A stretch of 64,000 nt of DNA from Dermacentor variabilis (lineage: Eukaryota; Arthropoda; Arachnida; Ixodida; Ixodidae): the NCBI RefSeq assembly GCF_050947875.1, contig NC_134571.1, positions 231,642,024-231,706,023 of the forward strand, in the 5' to 3' direction. Under the pieces are notes generated by a model that was not told where the DNA came from, made no database searches, and saw only the letters and a list, made by a program, of their open reading frames with translations. The translations under genes were made by a program, and so were the position numbers. Below, in pieces: positions 14,351-27,209 of this stretch (positions are counted from its first letter, which is position 1; every line of letters starts with the position of its first letter).

Positions 14351-15169
14351 GGTCAGATGCACCGTGGTATCGGGTTTATATTTTGTAGAATGGCCCCAAG
14401 AGCGACGCATAAACACGAGGCGGCGAAGAATGAGTCATGTTGTGCAGCGCCTGTGCAGCCAGCAAAATTTTAGATCATTCCATCCAAACTCGGGAGCTGT
14501 TCGTTTCACCATTTTAGTGCAAATTAGAAATGTTGGAATCGGTTGTGCGCTAGCTGTACCACCACGGCCAACGAATAGTCGTATGCACCGTGGTATCGGG
14601 TTTAGGTTTTGTAGAATGGCCCCCAGGGCGACCCATAAACACAAGTCGACGAACAATGAATAATGTTGTGCAGCGCCTGAGCAGCCAGAAAAGCTTTAGA
14701 TCATTCCATCCAAACTCGGGAGCTGTTCGTAGCACCAGTTTTAGTGCAAAAGAGAAATGTTGGAATCGGTCGTGCGCTAGCTGTGCCACCACGGCCAACG
14801 ATTAGTCGGATGCACCGTGGTATCGGGTTTAGGTTTTGTAGAATGGCCCCCAGGGCGACGCATAAACACGAATGGACGAACAATGAATAATGTTGTGCAG
14901 CCCCTGAGCAGTCAGGAAAATTTGAGATCATTGCATCCAAACTCGGGGGCTGTTCGTATCACCAGTTTTATTTCAAAAGAGAAATGTTGAAATCGGTCGT
15001 GCGCTAGCTGTACCACCACTGTCAACGAATAGTCTGATGCACTGTGGTAACGGGTTTATGTTTTGTAGAATGGCCCCCAGGGTGACGCATAAACACGAGT
15101 AGGTGAAGAATGAGTCATTATGTGCAGCGCCTGTGCGACCAGGAAAATTTTAAATCATTCCATCCAAAC

Positions 15170-16455
15170 TGTGGAGCAGTTCGTATCACAAGTTTTAGTG
15201 TAAAATAGAAATGTTGGAATCGGTCGTGCGCTAGCTGTACCAGCACGGATAATGAATAGTCAGATGCACCGTGGTATCGGGTTTATGTTTTGTAGAATGG
15301 CTTCAGGGCGACGCATAAACTCGTGTCGGCGAAGAGTGAGTCATGTTGTGCAGTGCCTGTGCAGCCAGGAAAATTTTAGATCATTCCATCCAAACTCGGG
15401 AGCTGCTCGTATCACCAGTTTTAGTGCAAAAGAGAAATGTTGGAATCGGTCGTGCGCTAGCTGTACCACCAGGGCCAACGAATGGTCATATGCACAGTGG
15501 TATCGGTTTTATACTTTATAGGATGGCCCCCAGGGCGACCCATAAACACGAGTAGACGAACAATGAATAATGTTGTGCAGCGCCTGAGCAGCCAGGCAAA
15601 TTTTTGATCATTCCATCGAAACTCGGGAGCTGTTCGTATCACCAGTTTTAGTGCAAAAGAGAAATGTTGGAATCGGTCGTGCGCTAGCTCTGCCACCACG
15701 GCCAACGAATAGTCGGATGCACCCTGGTATCGGGTTTAGGTTTTGTAGAATGGCCCCCAGGGTGACGCATAAACACGAATCGACGAACAATGAATAATGT
15801 TGTGCAGCTACTGTGCAGCCAGGAAAATTTTAGATCATTCTATGCAAACTCGGGAGCTGTTCGTATCACCAGTTTTAGTGCAAAAGAGAAATGTTGGAAT
15901 TGGTCGTGCCCTGCTGTGCCACCACGGTCATCGAATAGTCAGATGGACCGTGGTATCGGGTTTATGTTTTGTTGAATGGCCCCCAGGCCGACCCATAAAC
16001 ACGAATCGACGAACAATGAATAATGTTGTGCAGCTCCTGAGCAGCCAGGATAATTTTAGATCATTCCATTCAAACTCAGGGGGCTGTTCGTATCACCAGT
16101 TTTAGTGCAAAAGAGAAATGGTGGAATCGGTCGTGCCCTGGCTGTGCCACCACGGTCGTCGAATATTCGGATGGACCGTGGTATCGGGTTTATGTTTTGT
16201 AGAATGGCCCCCAGGGCGACGCATAGACACGAGTCGGGAAAGAATGAGTCATGTGGTGCAGCACCTGTGCAGCCAGGAAAATGTTAGATCATTCCATCCA
16301 AACTCCGGAGCTGTTCGTATCACCAGTGTAAGTGCAAAAGAGAAATGTTGGAATCGTTCGTGCGCTTGCTGTACCACCACGGTCAACGAATAGTCGGATG
16401 CACCGTGGTGTCGGGTTGATGTTTTGTAGAGTGGCCCCCAGGGCTACGCATAGAA
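15170..16455. repeat. Satellite multi-monomer block, copy 1
   Basis: Bases 15,170-15,987 match 22,385-23,200 with offset 7,213, and bases 15,960-16,455 match 23,620-24,115 with offset 7,662. Shared private variants include CATAAACTCGTGTCGGCG, a lost base in CGTGCCCTGCTGTGCC, and GACACGAGTCGGGAAAG. The step from 7,213 to 7,662 means that about 449 bp, two monomers, lie in the second copy and not here. Confidence 0.85.
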
Positions 16456-19400
16456 ACGAGTCGGGAAAGAATGGGTAATGGTGTGCAGCGGCTGTGCAGC
16501 CAGAAAAATGTTAGATCATTCCATCCAAACTCCGGAGCTGTTCGTATTACCAGTTTAAGTGCAAATTAGAAATGTTGGAATCGGTCGTGCATTAGCTGTA
16601 CCACCACTGCCAATGAATATTCAGATGCACCGTGGTGTCGGGTTTATGTTTTATTGAATGGCCCCCAGGGCGACCCATAAACACGGGTCGACGAACAATG
16701 AATAATGTTGTGCAGCGCCTGAGCAGCCAGGAAAATTTTAGATCATTCCATCCAAACTCGGGAGCCGTTCGTATTACCAGTTTTAGTGCAAAAGAGAAAT
16801 GTTGGAATCGGTCGTGCGCTAGTTGTACCACCACGGTCATCGAATAGTCGGTATCGGGTTTATGTTTTGTAGAATGGCCCCCCGGGTGACGCATAAACAC
16901 GAGCCGGGCAAGAATGAGTCATGATGTGCAGCGCCTACGCCACCAGGAAAATTTTAAATCTTTCCATCAAAACTGTGGAGCAGTTCGTATCACCAGTTTT
17001 AGTGCAAAAATGAAAGGTTGGAATCGATCTTTCGCTAGCGGTACCAGCACGGATAATGAATAGTCAGATGCACCGTGGTATCGGGTTTATATTTTGTAGA
17101 ATGGCCCCAAGAGCGACGCATAAACACGAGGCGGCGAAGAATGAGTCATGTTGTGCAGCGCCTGTGCAGCCAGCAAAATTTTAGATCATTCCATCCAAAC
17201 TCGGGAGCTGTTCGTTTCACCATTTTAGTGCAAATTAGAAATGTTGGAATCGGTCGTGCGCTAGCTGTACCACCACGGCCAACGAATAGTCGTATGCACC
17301 GTGGTATCGGGTTTATGTTTTATAGAATGGCCCCCAGGGCGACCCATAAACACAAGTCGACGAACAATGAATAATGTTGTGCAGCGCCTGAGCAGCCAGA
17401 AAAGCTTTAGATCATTCCATCCAAACTCGGGAGCTGTTCGTAGCACCAGTTTTAGTGCAAAAGAGAAATGTTGGAATCGGTCGTGCGCTAGCTGTGCCAC
17501 CACGGCCAACGATTAGTCGGATGCACCGTGGTATCGGGTTTAGGTTTTGTAGAATGGCCCCCAGGGCGACGCATAAACACGAATGGACGAACAATGAATA
17601 ATGTTGTGCCGCCCCTGAGCAGTCAGGAAAATTTGAGATCATTGCATCCAAAGTCGGGGGCTGTTCGTATCACCAGTTTTATTTCAAAAGAGAAATGTTG
17701 AAATCGGTCGTGCGCTAGCTGTACCACCACTGTCAACGAATAGTCTGATGCACTGTGGTAACGGGTTTATGTTTTATAGAATGGCCCCCAGGGTGACGCA
17801 TAAACACGAGTAGGTGAAGAATGAGTCATTATGTGCAGCGCCTGTGCGAGCAGGAAAATATTAAATCATTCCATCCAAACTGTGGAGCTGTTCGTATCAC
17901 CACTTTTAGTGCAAAAGAGAAATGTTGGAATCACTCGTGTGCTAGCGGTACCACAACGGCCAACGAATAGTCGGATGCACCGTGGTGTGGGGTTGATGTT
18001 TTGTAGAATGGCCCCCAGGGCGACCCATAAACACGAGTCGACGAACAATGAATAATGTTGTGCAGCGCCTGAGCAGCCAGGAGAATTTTAGATCATTCCA
18101 TCCAAACTCAGGAGCTGTTCGTATCACCAGCTTTAGTGCAAAAGAGAAATGTTGGAATCGGTCATGCGCTAGCTGTGCCACGACGGCCGACGAATAGTCG
18201 GATGCACCGTGGTATCGGGTTTGTTTTGTGGTATGGCCCCCTGGGGGACGCATAAATACGAGTCGGCGAAGAATGAGTCATTATGTGCAGTGCCTTGCAG
18301 CCGGGAAAATTTTAAATCATACCATACAAACTCTGGAGCTGTTCGTATCACCAGTTTTAGAGCAAAAGAGAAATGTTGGATTCGGTCGTGCGCTAGCTGT
18401 ACCACCACGGCCACTGAATAGTCAGATGCGCCGTGGTATCGTGTTTATGTTTTGTTGAATGGCCCCCAGGGCGACCCATAAACACGAGTCGACGAACAAT
18501 GAATAATGTTGTGCAGCGCCTGAGCAGCCAGGAAAATTTTAGATCATTCCATCCAAACTCGGGAGCTGTTCGTATCACCAGTTTTAGTGCAAAAGAGAAA
18601 TGTTGGAATCGGTCGTGCGCTAGTTGTACCACCACGGTCAACGAATAGTCGGTATCGGGTTTATGTTTTGTAGAATGGCCCCCCGGGTGACGCATAAACA
18701 CGAGCCTGGCAAGAATGAGTCATGATGTGCAGCGCCTACGCCACCAGGAAAATTTTAAATCTTTCCATCCAAACTGTGGAGCAGTTCGTATCACCAGTTT
18801 TAGTGCAAAAATGAAAGGTTGGAATCGATCTTTCGCTAGCGGTACCAGCACGGATAATGAATAGTCAGATGCACCGTGGTATCGGGTTTATATTTTGTAG
18901 AATGGCCCCAAGAGCGACGCATAAACACGAGGCGGCGAAGAATGAGTCATGTTGTGCAGCGCCTGTGCAGCCAGGAAAATTTTAGATCATTCCATCCAAA
19001 CTCGGGAGCTGTTCGTTTCACCATTTTAGTGCAAATTAGAAATGTTGGAATCGGTCGTGCACTAGCTGTACCACCACTGCCAATGAATATTCAGATGCAC
19101 CGTGGTGTCGGGTTTATGTTTTATTGAATGGCCCCCAGGCCGACCCATAAACACGAATCGACGAACAATGAATAATGTTGTGCAGCTCCTGAGCAGCCAG
19201 GATAATTTTAGATCATTCCATCCAAACTCGGCGGCTGTTCGTATCACCAGTTTTAGTGCAAAAGAGAAATGTTGGAATCGGTCGTGCCCTGGCTGTGCCA
19301 CCACGGTCATCGATTAGTCGGATGTACCGTGGTATCAGGCTTATGTTTTGTAGAATGGCCCCCAGGGTGACGCATAAACACGAATCGACGAACAATGAAT

Positions 19401-22384
19401 AATGTTGTGCAGCTACTGTGCAGCCAGGAAAATTTTAGATCATTCCATCCAAACTCGGGGGCTGTTCGTATCACCAGTTTTAGTGCAAAAGAGAAATGTG
19501 GGAATCGGTCGTGCCCTGGCTGTGCCACCACGGTTATCGAATAGTCGGATGGACCGTGGTATCGGGTTTATGTTTTGTAGAATGGCTTCAAGGCGACGCA
19601 TAAACTCGAGTCGGCAAACAATGAATAATGTTGTGCAGCGCCTTGCAGCCAGGAAAATTTTAAATCATTCCATACAAACTGTGGAGCTGTTCGTATCACC
19701 AGTTTTAGAGCAAAAGAGAAATGTTGGAAGTGGTCGTGTGCTAGCTGTACCACCACGGCCACTGAATAGTCAGATGCACCGTGGTATTGGGTTTATGTTT
19801 TGTTGAATGGCTCCCAGGGCGACTCATAAACACGAGTCGACGAACAATGAATAATGTGGTGCAGCGCCTGAGCAGCCAGCAAAATTTTAGATCATTCCAT
19901 CCAAACTCGGGAGCTGTTCGTATCACCAGTTTTAGTGCAAAAGAGAAATGTTGTAATCGGTCGTGCTCTAATTGTACCACCACGGTCAACGAATAGTCGG
20001 TATCGGGTTTATGTTTTGTAGAATGGCCCCCCGGGTGACGCATAAACACGAGCCGGGCAAGAATGAGTCATGATGTGCAGCGCCTACGCCACCAGGAAAA
20101 TTTTAAATCTTTCCATCCAAACTGTGGAGCTGTTCGTATCACCAGATTTAGAGCAAAAGAGAAATGTTGGAAGCGGTCGTGCGCTAGCTGTACCACCACG
20201 GCCACTGAATAGTCAGATGCACCGTGGTATTGGGTTTATGTTTTGTTGAATGGCTCCCAGGGCGACCCATAAACACGAGTCGACGAACAATGAATAATGT
20301 TGTGCAGCGCCTGTGCCAGCAGGAAAATTTTAAATCATTCCATCCAAACTGTGGAGCTGTTCGTATTACCACATTTAGTGCAAAAGAGAAATGTTGGAAT
20401 CACTCGTGCGCTAGGGGTACCACAACGGCCAACGAATAGTCGGATGCACCGTGGTGTCGGGTTGATGTTTTGTAGAATGGCCCCCAGGGCGACGCATAAA
20501 CTCGAGTCGGCGAACAATGAATAATGTTGTGCTGCGCCTGTTCAGCCAGGGAAATTTTAGATCATTCCGTCGAAACTCGGGAGCTGTTCGTATCACCAGT
20601 TTTAGTGCAAATGAGAAATGTTGGAATCGGTCGTGCACTAGCTGTAACACCACTGCCAATGAATATTCAGATGCACCGTGCTGTCGGGTTTATGTTTTGT
20701 TGAATGGCCCCCAGGCCGACCCATAAACACGAATCGACGAACAATGAATAATGTTGTGCAGCTCCTGAGCAGCCAGAATAATTTTAGATCATTCCATCCA
20801 AACTCGGGGGCTGTTCGTATCACCAGCTTTAGTGCAAAAAAGAAATGTTGGAATCGGTCGCGCCCTGGCTGTGGCACCACGGTCATCGAATATTCGGATG
20901 GACCGTGGTATCGGGTTTATGTTTTGTAGAATGGCCCCCAGGGCGACGCATAAACACGAGTCGGCGAAGAATGAGTCATTATGTGCAGCGCCTGTGCAGC
21001 CAGGAAAATTTTATATCATTCCATACAAACTCTGGAGCTGTTCGTATCACAAGTTTTAGTGTAAAAGAGAAATTTTGGAATCGGTCGTGCGCTAGCTGTA
21101 CCACCACGGCCTCTGAATAGTCAGATGCACCGTGGTATCGGGTTTATGTTTTGTAGAATGGCTTCAGGGCGACGCATAAACTCGAGTCGGCGAAGAGTGA
21201 GTCATGTTGTGCAGTGGCTGTGCAGCCAGGAAAATTTTAGATCATTCGAGCCAAACTCTGGAGCTGTTCGTATCACCAGTTTTAGTGCAAAAAAATAATT
21301 GTTGGAATCTGTCGCGCGCTAGCTGTAACACCACGGCCAACGAATAGTCAGATGCACCGTGGTATCGGGTTTATGTTTTGTAGAACGGCCCCCAGGGTGA
21401 CGCAAAAAGACGAGTCGGCGAAGAATGAGTCATGCTGGCCGCGCCTGTGCAGCCAGGAAAATTTTAGATTATTCCATCAAAACTCGGGAGCTGTTCGTAT
21501 CACCAGTTTTAGTGGAAAAGAGAAATGTTGGAATCGGTCGTGCACTAGCTGTACCACCACAGTCAACGAATAGTCTGATGCACTGTGGTATCGGGTTTAT
21601 GTTTTGTAGAATGGCCCCCAGGGTGACGCTATAAACACGAGTCGGTGAAGAATGAGTCATTATGTGCAGCGCCTGTGCCAGCAGGAAAATTTTAAATCAT
21701 TCCATCGAAACTGTGGAGCTGCTCGTATCACCCGTTTTAGTGCAAAAGAGAAATATTGGAATCACTCGTGCGCTAGCGGTACCACAACGGCCAACGAATA
21801 GTCGGATGCACCGCGGTGTCGGGTTGATATTTTGAAGAATGGCCCCAAAGGCGATGCTTAAACACGAGGCGGCGAAGAATGAGTCATGTTGTGCAGCGCC
21901 TGAGCAGCCAGGAAAATTTTAGATAATTTCATCCAAACTCGGGAGCTGTTCGTATCACCAGTTTTAGTGCAAAAGAGAAATGTTGGAATCGGTCGTGCCC
22001 TGGCTGTGCCACCACGGTCATCGAATAGTCTGATGCACCGTGGTATCGGGTTTATGTTTTGTGGTATGGCCACCAGGGCGACGCATAAATACGAGTCGAC
22101 GAACAATGATTGATGTTGTGCAGCTACTGTGCAGCCAGGAAAATTTTAGATCATTCCATGCAAACTCGGGAGCTGCTCGTATCGCCAGTTTTAGTGCAAA
22201 AGAGAAATATTGGAGTCGGTCGTGCTCTAATTGTACTACCACGGTCAACGAATAGTCGGTATCGGGTTTATGTTTTGTAGAATGGCCCCCCCGGGTGAGG
22301 CATAAACGCGAGTCGGCGAAGAATGAGTCATTATGTGCAGCGCCTGCGCCACCAGGAAAATTTTAAATTATTCCATCCAAACGG

Positions 22385-24115
22385 CGGAGCAGTTCGTATC
22401 ACAAGTTTTAGTGTAAAATAGAAATGTTGGAATCGGTCGTGCGCTAGCTGTACCAGCACGGATAATGAATAGTCAGATGCACCGTGGTATCGGGTTTATG
22501 TTTTGTAGAATGGCTTCAGGGCGACGCATAAACTCGTGTCGGCGAAGAGTGAGTCATGTTGTGCAGTGCCTGTGCAGCCAGGAAAATTTTAGATCATTCC
22601 ATCCAAACTCGGGAGCTGCTCGTATCACCAGTTTTAGTGCAAAAGAGAAATGTTGGAATCGGTCGTGCGCTAGCTGTACCACCAGGGCCAACGAATGGTC
22701 ATATGCACAGTGGTATCGGTTTTATACTTTATAGGATGGCCCCCAGGGCGACCCATAAACACGAGTAGACGAACAATGAATAATGTTGTGCAGCGCCTGA
22801 GCAGCCAGGCAAATTTTTGATCATTCCATCGAAACTCGGGAGCTGTTCGTATCACCAGTTTTAGTGCAAAAGAGAAATGTTGGAATCGGTCGTGCGCTAG
22901 CTCTGCCACCACGGCCAACGAATAGTCGGATGCACCCTGGTATCGGGTTTAGGTTTTGTAGAATGGCCCCCAGGGTGACGCATAAACACGAATCGACGAA
23001 CAATGAATAATGTTGTGCAGCTACTGTGCAGCCAGGAAAATTTTAGATCATTCTATGCAAACTCGGGAGCTGTTCGTATCACCAGTTTTAGTGCAAAAGA
23101 GAAATGTTGGAATTGGTCGTGCCCTGCTGTGCCACCACGGTCATCGAATAGTCAGATGGACCGTGGTATCGGGTTTATGTTTTGTTGAATGGCCCCCAGG
23201 GCGACCCATAAACACGAGTCGACGAACAATGAATAATGTTGTGCAGCGCCCGAGCGGCCAGGAAAATTTTAGATCATTCCATCCAAACTCGGGAGCTGTT
23301 CGTATCACCACTTTTAGTGCAAAAGAGAAATGTTGGAATCGGTCGTGCTCTAATTGTACCACCACGGTCAACGAATTGTCGGTATCTGGTTTATGTTTTG
23401 TAGAATGGCCCCCCGGGTGAGGCATAAACGCGAGTCGGCAAAGAATGAGTGATTATATGCAGCGCCTGTGGAGCCAGGAAAATTTTAGATCATTCCATCC
23501 AAACTCGGGAGCTGTTCGTATCACCAGTTTTAGTGCAAATGAGAAATGTTGGAATCGGTCGTGCACTAGCACTAACTGTACCACCACTGCCAATGAATAT
23601 TCTGATGCACCGTGGTGTCGGGTTTATGTTTTGTTGAATGGCCCCCAGGCCGACCCATAAACACGAATCGACGAACAATGAATAATGTTGTGCAGCTCCT
23701 GAGCAGCCAGGATAATTTTAGATCATTCCATTCAAACTCAGGGGGCTGTTCGTATCACCAGTTGTAGTGCAAAAGAGAAATGTTGGAATCGGTCGTGCCC
23801 TGGCTGTGCCACCACGGTCGTCGAATATTCGGATGGACCGTGGTATCGGGTTTATGTTTTGTAGAATGGCCCCCAGGGCGACGCATAGACACGAGTCGGG
23901 AAAGAATGAGTCATGTGGTGCAGCACCTGTGCAGCCAGGAAAATGTTAGATCATTCCATCCAAACTCCGGAGCTGTTCGTATCACCAGTGTAAGTGCAAA
24001 AGAGAAATGTTGGAATCGTTCGTGCGCTTGCTGTACCACCACGGTCAACGAATAGTCGGATGCACCGTGGTGTCGGGTTGATGTTTTGTAGAGTGGCCCC
24101 CAGGGCTACGCATAA
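22385..24115. repeat. Satellite multi-monomer block, copy 2 with two extra monomers
   Basis: Second copy of 15,170-16,455. It contains about 449 bp more, roughly 23,200-23,650. One of these extra monomers carries a short internal duplication, CACTAGCACTAACTG, near 23,564. Confidence 0.82.
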
Positions 24116-24499
24116 ACACGAGTCGATGAAGAATGAGTCATGTTGTGCAGCACCTGTGCAGCCAGGAAAATGTTAGATCATTCTATCCAAACTCCGGAGC
24201 TGTTCGTATCACCAGTTTAAGTGCAAAAGAGAAGTGTTGGAATCGGTCGTGCGCTAGCTGTACCGCCACTGCCAACGAATAGTCGGATGCACCGTGGTGT
24301 CGGGTTGATATTTTGTAGAATGGCCCCCAGGGCGACGCATAAACAGGAGTCGGCGAAGAATGAGTAATGGTGTGCAGCGGCTGTGCAACAAGAAAAATTT
24401 TCGATCGTTCCAACCAAACTCTGGAGCTGTTGGTATCAGGAGTTTTACGGCAAAAGAGAAGAGTTCCAATCGGTCCTGCAATGGCTGTACCACCACGGC

Positions 24500-25398
24500 C
24501 AACGAATAGTTGGATGCACTATGTGTCTAGGGTTTATGTTTTGTAGAACGGTCCACAGGGCCACGCATAAACACGAGTCGATCAACAGTGAGTGATGTTG
24601 TGCAGCGCCTGAACAGCCAGGAAAGCTTTCGATCATTCCAAGAAAAAGCTGGTTTCATCATTTTCACTTAAAAAAGAGGTGTTGCAATTGGTTGTGCGCT
24701 AGCTGTACCACCACGTTTTACGAATAGTCAGATGCACCGTGTGTCTATGGTTTGTGTTTTGTGGAACGGGTCGCAGGGCCACGTATAAACACGAGTCCAT
24801 GAACAGTGAGTGATGTGCAGTGCCTGTGCAGCCAGGAAAACTTTGGACCATTCCAACCAAACTCCGGAGCTGTTCGTATCACCAGTTTTACCGCAAAAGA
24901 GGAGTTGCAATGGGTCGTGCGCTAGCTTTACCACTACGGCCTACGATTAGTCGGATGCACCGTGTGTCTAGGGTTTATGTTTTGTAGAGCAGCTCGCAAG
25001 CCCGCACATAAACACGAGTTGATGAACAGTGAGTGATGTGCATCACCTGTGCAGCCAAGAAAATTTTTGATCACTCGAAGAAAACCTGGTATCGCCATTT
25101 TTACTTCAAAAAGAAGCGTTGCAATCGGTCGTACACTAGCAGTACCGACACGGCTTACGAATAGTCGGATGCACCGTGTGTCTATGGTTTGTGTTTTGTA
25201 GAACGGCCAGCGGGGCCACGCGTAAACAGGATTCGATAAAAAAACAGTCAGTGTTGTAATGCAGCACCTGTGCAGCCAGGCAAGCTTTCCATCACTCCAA
25301 CCAAACTCCGGAGCTGTTCGTATCACTAGTTTTACTCCAAAACAGAAGTGTTGAAATCGGTCGTGTGCTAGCTGTACCACCACAGCCTACGAATAGTG
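24500..25398. repeat. Degenerate right edge of the 227-bp satellite
   Basis: The last four monomers carry far more substitutions and small indels than those further left. They read ACCGTGTGTCTAGGG where inner monomers read ACCGTGGTATCGGG, and AACAGTGAGTGATG where inner ones read AAGAATGAGTCATG. They still align over most of their length. Decayed monomers at an array margin are usual where recombination no longer homogenises the repeat. Confidence 0.85.
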
Positions 25399-25401
25399 GG
25401 C

Positions 25402-25462
25402 ACGACAACAAAGCCGTGACTGTGTCACCCAACATACCGTACATACCGCTGTTTGTGCAGGT
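25402..25462 (+). repeat. Leader repeat, copy 1 (in front of the Penelope-like part)
   Basis: About 60 bp that match 27,060-27,109, including GTGTCACCCAACATACC and TTTGTGCAGG, with an 8-bp extra duplication (GTACATAC) here. Both copies are open in the same reading phase and encode the peptide pattern AVTxSPNIP...LFVQV. Confidence 0.75.
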
Positions 25463-25737
25463 CTTGTATGCGTGCAATGCCTTCGTCTTCAACGGGATAG
25501 CATCCGTCTCGGACGGTGGATGCTCGGAGCTTCGCTACACTATTAGCGCATCGATGCGCATGAACCCCGTCAACGATTACGCTACATCGTTGACGGAAAG
25601 CTGCACGGTGCTGCTGCCAACGCCACATGTGGAAGCCACCTTCTGCGCCTCTTCGTCGAGCGGAATGACCACGGTATCCGCCCTCAACAAGGACCTGCTG
25701 CTGCCTATCAATTGGAGCTCACCAAGTAACAGCTCCA
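25463..25737. other. Unassigned stretch between leader and RT fragment
   Basis: Open on the plus strand as a continuation of the leader frame to 25,814, and largely open on the minus strand. The translation (serine- and threonine-rich, no motif) was not recognised. It may be 5' sequence of the Penelope-like element or of a third repeat. Confidence 0.4.
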
Positions 25738-26890
25738 TTGGGCTCGGCGTTGGATGGCGTTTTTCTGCAGAAATCAGGCATTTGTATTGGCTCAAAGGTT
25801 GCCCCTATTCTTAGCAACATTTACCTGAGTAATGTTTACAGCTGCTTAGAGAAAGGCTTAGGTGATAGCGTTATCAAGATATTTCGTTATGTTGATGATT
25901 ACCTGACCGTCTGCAATATCGAAGAATTAGATTCCGCTGCTACCTCAGTAAGTGAGCAATTTAAGATTTATTGGGGAGGAATAAAGTTTACCAAGGAATT
26001 TCCTCAGCGACGCGTAATTCAGGTTCTTGACATTTCCTTGATCTTCGAAGAAAATCATGTTTGTTGCCAGTACTCCCCAAGATCTTCGAAGCCGTTGCTA
26101 AACCTTCAATCCAAGCATTCTAAATTAGTAAAAAACGGAATTGCCATGTCGTGCCTTAAGTCTTCCCTCACAAGATTATGCATGCACAAAATGAGCGCCA
26201 GTTTTAATGTGCAGGTCCGGCGCCTATTAGAAGCAGGTTATCCTAGTGTAGCGGTGGCCACTATGGCTGAGCGCCTAAAGAAGTCGGCTTCGAGAGGGAC
26301 GGACTTGATTACAGAAAGGAGTAATCGCAAAAAAGAGTAGTGGCTTTTCCTTATATTCATTCAGTGTCGCACAGGCTTAAAAAAGTTGCTAGTAGATATG
26401 ATGTTAATGTTGCTTTCACTGCTCCCAATAAGCTAGGTAAGATATGCGCTGCCGTACAGAATAAAAAGGAGTGGTTAAAAGGCAAAAAACGAACAGATAT
26501 TTGTCCAGTGAAGCACAATAAGAACAACAGTTTTACTGACTGTCGTTGGGTGTGGTTTATAAAATTCCCCTTAGCTGTGGCCAGTTCTACGTAGGGAAAA
26601 CGGGACTGTGTATCAATCAGAGGCTAATGGAACATAAAAGGTCGTTAACCGGTGGATCGCCTTCTAATCTTTCGCTACATTGCCGAGATTGTAACTGCAA
26701 GCCAGAGTTAGATGAATGCGCGATATTGTACAGGCATAAGAATGAAGATACGCGTCTTATGGTAGAGGCATGGCATATCTATAATGGTGGAAGTGCGTGC
26801 GTGAGTCAGCCTTCGATTACTTTACATGAAGAAGAGATTAAGTGCCTTAACAGTTATCTCTCACGTAGACCAGCACGTGTACCCGATTGA
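25738..26890 (+). pseudogene. Penelope-like element: RT fragment plus GIY-YIG endonuclease
   Basis: The first frame (25,738-26,340) starts inside the reverse transcriptase, with GSKVAPILSNIYLS (motif B region) and FRYVDDYL (catalytic YVDD). Motif A and the N-terminal half are missing. After one or two frameshifts (near 26,340 and 26,560) the frame ending at 26,890 encodes a GIY-YIG endonuclease: GVVYKIPL and YVGKTG form the GIY and YIG strands, the arginine lies in NQRLMEHK, there is a Cys/His cluster HCRDCNC, and the glutamate lies in MVEAWHI. An RT with a C-terminal GIY-YIG nuclease is the hallmark of Penelope-like retroelements. The copy is 5'-truncated and frameshifted, so it is dead. Its 3' end runs into the LINE leader. 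Confidence 0.85.
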
Positions 26891-27059
26891 CACGTGGTGT
26901 AACCATTCCTGAGCATGCGCAGATGAGTTTTGTGTCTTCTTTCACTTTTCGCCTCAGCGTTCGTGTTGTCCACTTCTCTACTCTTGTGTCCTGTCAGCAC
27001 GCCTCACTTCTATTTTGCATAATGAGTCCTTACCAACTAGCTCAGCTTTCTGTCGTTCT

Positions 27060-27109
27060 CGGCAACACAGCCGTGACTATGTCACCCAACATTCCGCTCT
27101 TTGTGCAGG
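27060..27109 (+). repeat. Leader repeat, copy 2, ending at a splice-donor-like site
   Basis: Matches 25,402-25,462. Here it lies inside ORF1 upstream of the 2A. It ends CAG followed by GTTAGT at 27,106-27,114, close to the consensus 5' splice site CAG/GTRAGT. The other copy has CAG followed by GTCTTG. Confidence 0.6.
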
Positions 27110-27209
27110 TTAGTCATACAAAATACTGTTTCGGTAGTGACGACCTTAGCCTTATAGTGCTGCCGGGCCCACACATTGTGTTATGCAACTTTTCGGAGTG
27201 TATATCATT

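Larger units (their letters stand above)
1..25398. repeat. Satellite array of about 227-bp monomers
   Basis: About 113 head-to-tail copies of a monomer whose phase can be followed through the recurring word GAATGGCCCC (for example at 241, 468, 695, 922, 1138, 1365, 1591 and 1807). Spacing is 226-227 bp in most monomers and 216 bp in a variant. Other recurring words are CATAAACACGAG, TCATTCCATCCAAACT and GCGCTAGCTGTACCACCACGG. Many short open frames of 60-136 codons occur on both strands. They repeat with the array, keep no fixed start and are broken by monomer stops, so I do not read them as genes. The array runs off the left edge of the window, so its true length is unknown. No host gene, CENP-B-like box or telomeric repeat was noticed. 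It is a non-coding satellite; a centromeric or pericentromeric role is possible but not shown. Confidence 0.96.

Noticed and set aside
293..24595. More than a hundred short frames (60-136 codons) on both strands of the 227-bp satellite
   Set aside because: They repeat with the monomer, exist equally on both strands, lack start context and motifs, and are broken by monomer stops.
1..25398. CRISPR-like reading of the regular 227-bp array
   Set aside because: Whole monomers repeat head to tail; there are no short repeats with unique spacers and no cas genes, and the setting is eukaryotic.
25365..25814. 149-codon frame joining satellite, leader and RT upstream region as one gene
   Set aside because: It crosses the satellite junction at 25,398 and has no motif after the leader.
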